Shown here one piece after another: positions 5,541-7,210 of a stretch of DNA of 7,210 nt. The notes beneath the pieces are model-generated. The model did not search any database. It worked only from the letters and a program-made list of their open reading frames with translations, and had not been told where the DNA came from. The DNA is from Ruminococcaceae bacterium UBA2806. GTDB lineage: Bacteria; Bacillota; Clostridia; Oscillospirales; Acutalibacteraceae. The stretch is from positions 1,029-8,238 of the forward strand of contig DEHG01000069.1 in the NCBI GenBank assembly GCA_002351795.1. Reading direction: 5' to 3'. Position numbers and translations under genes: made by a program. Within the stretch, counting starts at the first letter, position 1, and the number at the start of each line of letters is the position of its first letter.

Positions 5541-7210
5541 TCATACATTGTTGTAATAATCATCGCAGTAATCATCATCATAATTATTACTGAAAACAAC
5601 AGGAGCAGAAAGCGCATTTCCATAACCGTTAGCTCTGAGATAATTCAAAGTATTTGTGTAGTTCTCGGGAATAATTGCTTCAACCCTCGAAGTATAATTA
5701 TATCCCGTGGAATAATCATATGTATCATTGCCTCTTTGATCTTTGTAATAAATACTGATCACGTAATATTTTTCTCTCATTAAAGTGGAATTACTATTGT
5801 AATAAGCCGAATTAAAAGATCTGATCCTGTAATATTCCTTGTCGTCTATAATATCCTTCTTTATAGCCGACATCAGACCTTTTACAAATTGTTCATCGTA
5901 TTTCAGCTCAATATTACTTGCCTGCATATATGAAGACGTTTTATCATTATACGCTATTACAGCAAGATTTGCGTGTGAAGGAGACTTTCCGTCCGATTTT
6001 GCATCCTCTTTCCATATTGAGGGATTTGATAATCTCTTATATTCCTCGGAATTATAAAGCTTTTTAAGAAGCTCTTCAATTTTTTCATAGTCAAAGGACT
6101 TGCTTCTGTAACCATAAACTCTTTTTGTTGTAAAGCCTATTTTCTTGTTATAGGTGAAATCAAAAGACGTATTATCGGAAAGCGGAAACAGATCTTCAAA
6201 CTTGCCGCCGTAACTTGAATATAATTCTTCATCCGTATTGTAATAATATTCATTATTGAATCCTATATAATACGGACGGACTGAGTCTTTTTCAATACTT
6301 TCGGTTATACACTTGTGTATTTCGGTGATAGTCTTTATATTTTCGGGATCACTGTATGTGTATGTTGCACTGCCGTAATCATTTCCATTTCCGAATGTTA
6401 TACTGCTGACATTGGAAGGTGATGGAACATAGGTATCAATGCCCATGCCCGTTGTAAGTCCGAATGTAAGCGCAAGAACAGCGGCTGTCGTGCCTGCATA
6501 GGCTAATAGTGACGGAAGGAATTTGCCCTTTATGCCTCTTGAGAAAATAAGATGGATTATGATAAATGCGCCGAAGCCTACAAGTATATACCAGAAGGCA
6601 AATACAAACATTCTGGAAAATCCCGAACCTGTGGGAGCAGCAGCAGCTCCGCCGAATAAACCGGCTAAAACCGATATTCCGGCTTTTATTACAACGGGCA
6701 GCCATTTGATATTGAATTCGTTCTGAGCAGTTTCCGCCTTTCTCGTTTTTGCAGCAAAGCAGCCTGAAACTATCATTCCCGCTATAAATAATACCGTCCA
6801 GATGATAGTTGTCCAGAGTGCCGTTGTCTGAGATCGGATAACATAGTAATCAAGGAAGAACGGAAAACCGAATGGCGTAAGCAGTGTAATAACAGGAGTA
6901 TTGAATATCTGATCAGAATTTACTCCGGGTATCATTGAGGACATAATGTACGAGAATATTCCAATAACGCCGATATAAATTGCATTTATGCTGAGCGTGA
7001 TGATAATTGAATCGAGCGTTGTGCCGCAGCAGTAAGCGATAAGAGCCGTAAAGCTGTACACAGCGGCAATGCCTATAAGTCCGAAAAGTATCATGCTTAA
7101 CTGTATAGCAAAATAAGGAACAGAACGGCATGTTAACCCCATTACTATGAATGAACCTATAATGAACGGCAAAGCTACAGCCGAGATACCGCCAAGCAGA
7201 TGTGAAAAGA
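5541..7210 (-). CDS. ABC-2-type permease-like membrane protein with Tyr-rich C-terminal domain (5' end outside window)
   Basis: The frame stays open to the right edge, reading SHLLGGISAVA just before the TTG at 7170-7172, so that TTG is not the true start and the N-terminus is missing. Numbering from that TTG, hydrophobic segments lie near 1-13, 20-48, 55-78, 117-140, 157-180, 188-210 and 219-244, in the style of ABC-2 permeases. A soluble region of about 300 residues follows, probably outside the membrane. It is very rich in tyrosine (about 39 in residues 247-543) with many Asn and Asp, and ends in a D/Y/N-rich tail. Firmicutes ABC permeases with such a tail are annotated with a domain of unknown function (I believe DUF6449, uncertain). 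The ATPase partner would be expected upstream, outside the window. Substrate unknown. Confidence 0.75.
   Translation of the reverse strand, partial: FSHLLGGISAVALPFIIGSFIVMGLTCRSVPYFAIQLSMILFGLIGIAAVYSFTALIAYCCGTTLDSIIITLSINAIYIGVIGIFSYIMSSMIPGVNSDQIFNTPVITLLTPFGFPFFLDYYVIRSQTTALWTTIIWTVLFIAGMIVSGCFAAKTRKAETAQNEFNIKWLPVVIKAGISVLAGLFGGAAAAPTGSGFSRMFVFAFWYILVGFGAFIIIHLIFSRGIKGKFLPSLLAYAGTTAAVLALTFGLTTGMGIDTYVPSPSNVSSITFGNGNDYGSATYTYSDPENIKTITEIHKCITESIEKDSVRPYYIGFNNEYYYNTDEELYSSYGGKFEDLFPLSDNTSFDFTYNKKIGFTTKRVYGYRSKSFDYEKIEELLKKLYNSEEYKRLSNPSIWKEDAKSDGKSPSHANLAVIAYNDKTSSYMQASNIELKYDEQFVKGLMSAIKKDIIDDKEYYRIRSFNSAYYNSNSTLMREKYYVISIYYKDQRGNDTYDYSTGYNYTSRVEAIIPENYTNTLNYLRANGYGNALSAPVVFSNNYDDDYCDDYYNNV

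Noticed and set aside
5546..5600. Short-period repeat (ATC/ATT triplets) near the end of the permease gene
   Set aside because: It is explained by coding for the Asp/Tyr/Asn-rich C-terminal tail and has no fixed repeat unit, so it is neither a CRISPR nor a tandem array.
5448..5783. Plus-strand ORF of 111 codons across the permease end and the azlC promoter
   Set aside because: It is antisense to a real gene and its isoleucine-rich stretch is the complement of the Asp/Tyr/Asn codons. It lacks a plausible start context.
7170..7172. TTG as true start of the ABC permease-like gene
   Set aside because: The frame remains open to the window edge with membrane-like sequence, so the real start lies outside.

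Overview
The window looks like chromosome from a low-GC Gram-positive anaerobe, most likely Ruminococcus or another member of the Oscillospiraceae/Clostridia. This rests on three things seen here: the archaeal/eukaryotic-type prolyl-tRNA synthetase, the AzlCD pair, and a Firmicutes-style ABC-2 permease with a large extracytoplasmic tail. The species assignment is an inference. No phage, insertion sequence, CRISPR array, tRNA or rRNA is visible.

Layout. At the left, proS lies on the minus strand (60-1502). It is followed by a 328-base divergent intergenic region (1503-1830) with a strong minus-strand promoter for proS and a separate plus-strand promoter. The plus-strand promoter drives a two-gene unit: a 41-residue protein resembling the front half of a PqqD-like protein (1831-1956), joined by an ATGA stop/start overlap to a 367-residue NTP_transf_5-type nucleotidyltransferase-like protein (1953-3056). 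Two inverted repeats follow, the second a strong hairpin between the convergent units.

From 3182 to the right edge everything is on the minus strand. In transcription order these are a 5'-truncated (by the window edge) ABC-2-like permease (7210-5541), a short gap with a promoter, a leader hairpin and a possible 20-codon leader ORF, azlC (5416-4718), azlD (4721-4413, ATGA overlap), and a damaged locus. The damaged locus starts with the N-terminal half of a condensation (HHxxxD) acyltransferase-like protein (4391 to about 3715) and runs out of frame into the C-terminal third of an AMP-forming acyl-CoA/acyl-acid ligase (3715-3182). This looks like an internal deletion that removed the end of one gene and the beginning of the next.

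How the genes work together. proS is housekeeping. azlC and azlD form one two-subunit branched-chain amino acid exporter. The condensation/ligase remnant would once have activated and transferred an acyl group, but is probably non-functional now. The PqqD-like and nucleotidyltransferase pair resembles accessory genes seen near peptide or glycan modification loci, but no such locus is in this window. The most unusual items are the truncated PqqD-like/nucleotidyltransferase pair, the deletion-fusion locus, and the azlC leader. I see no convincing evidence of a large undescribed system.
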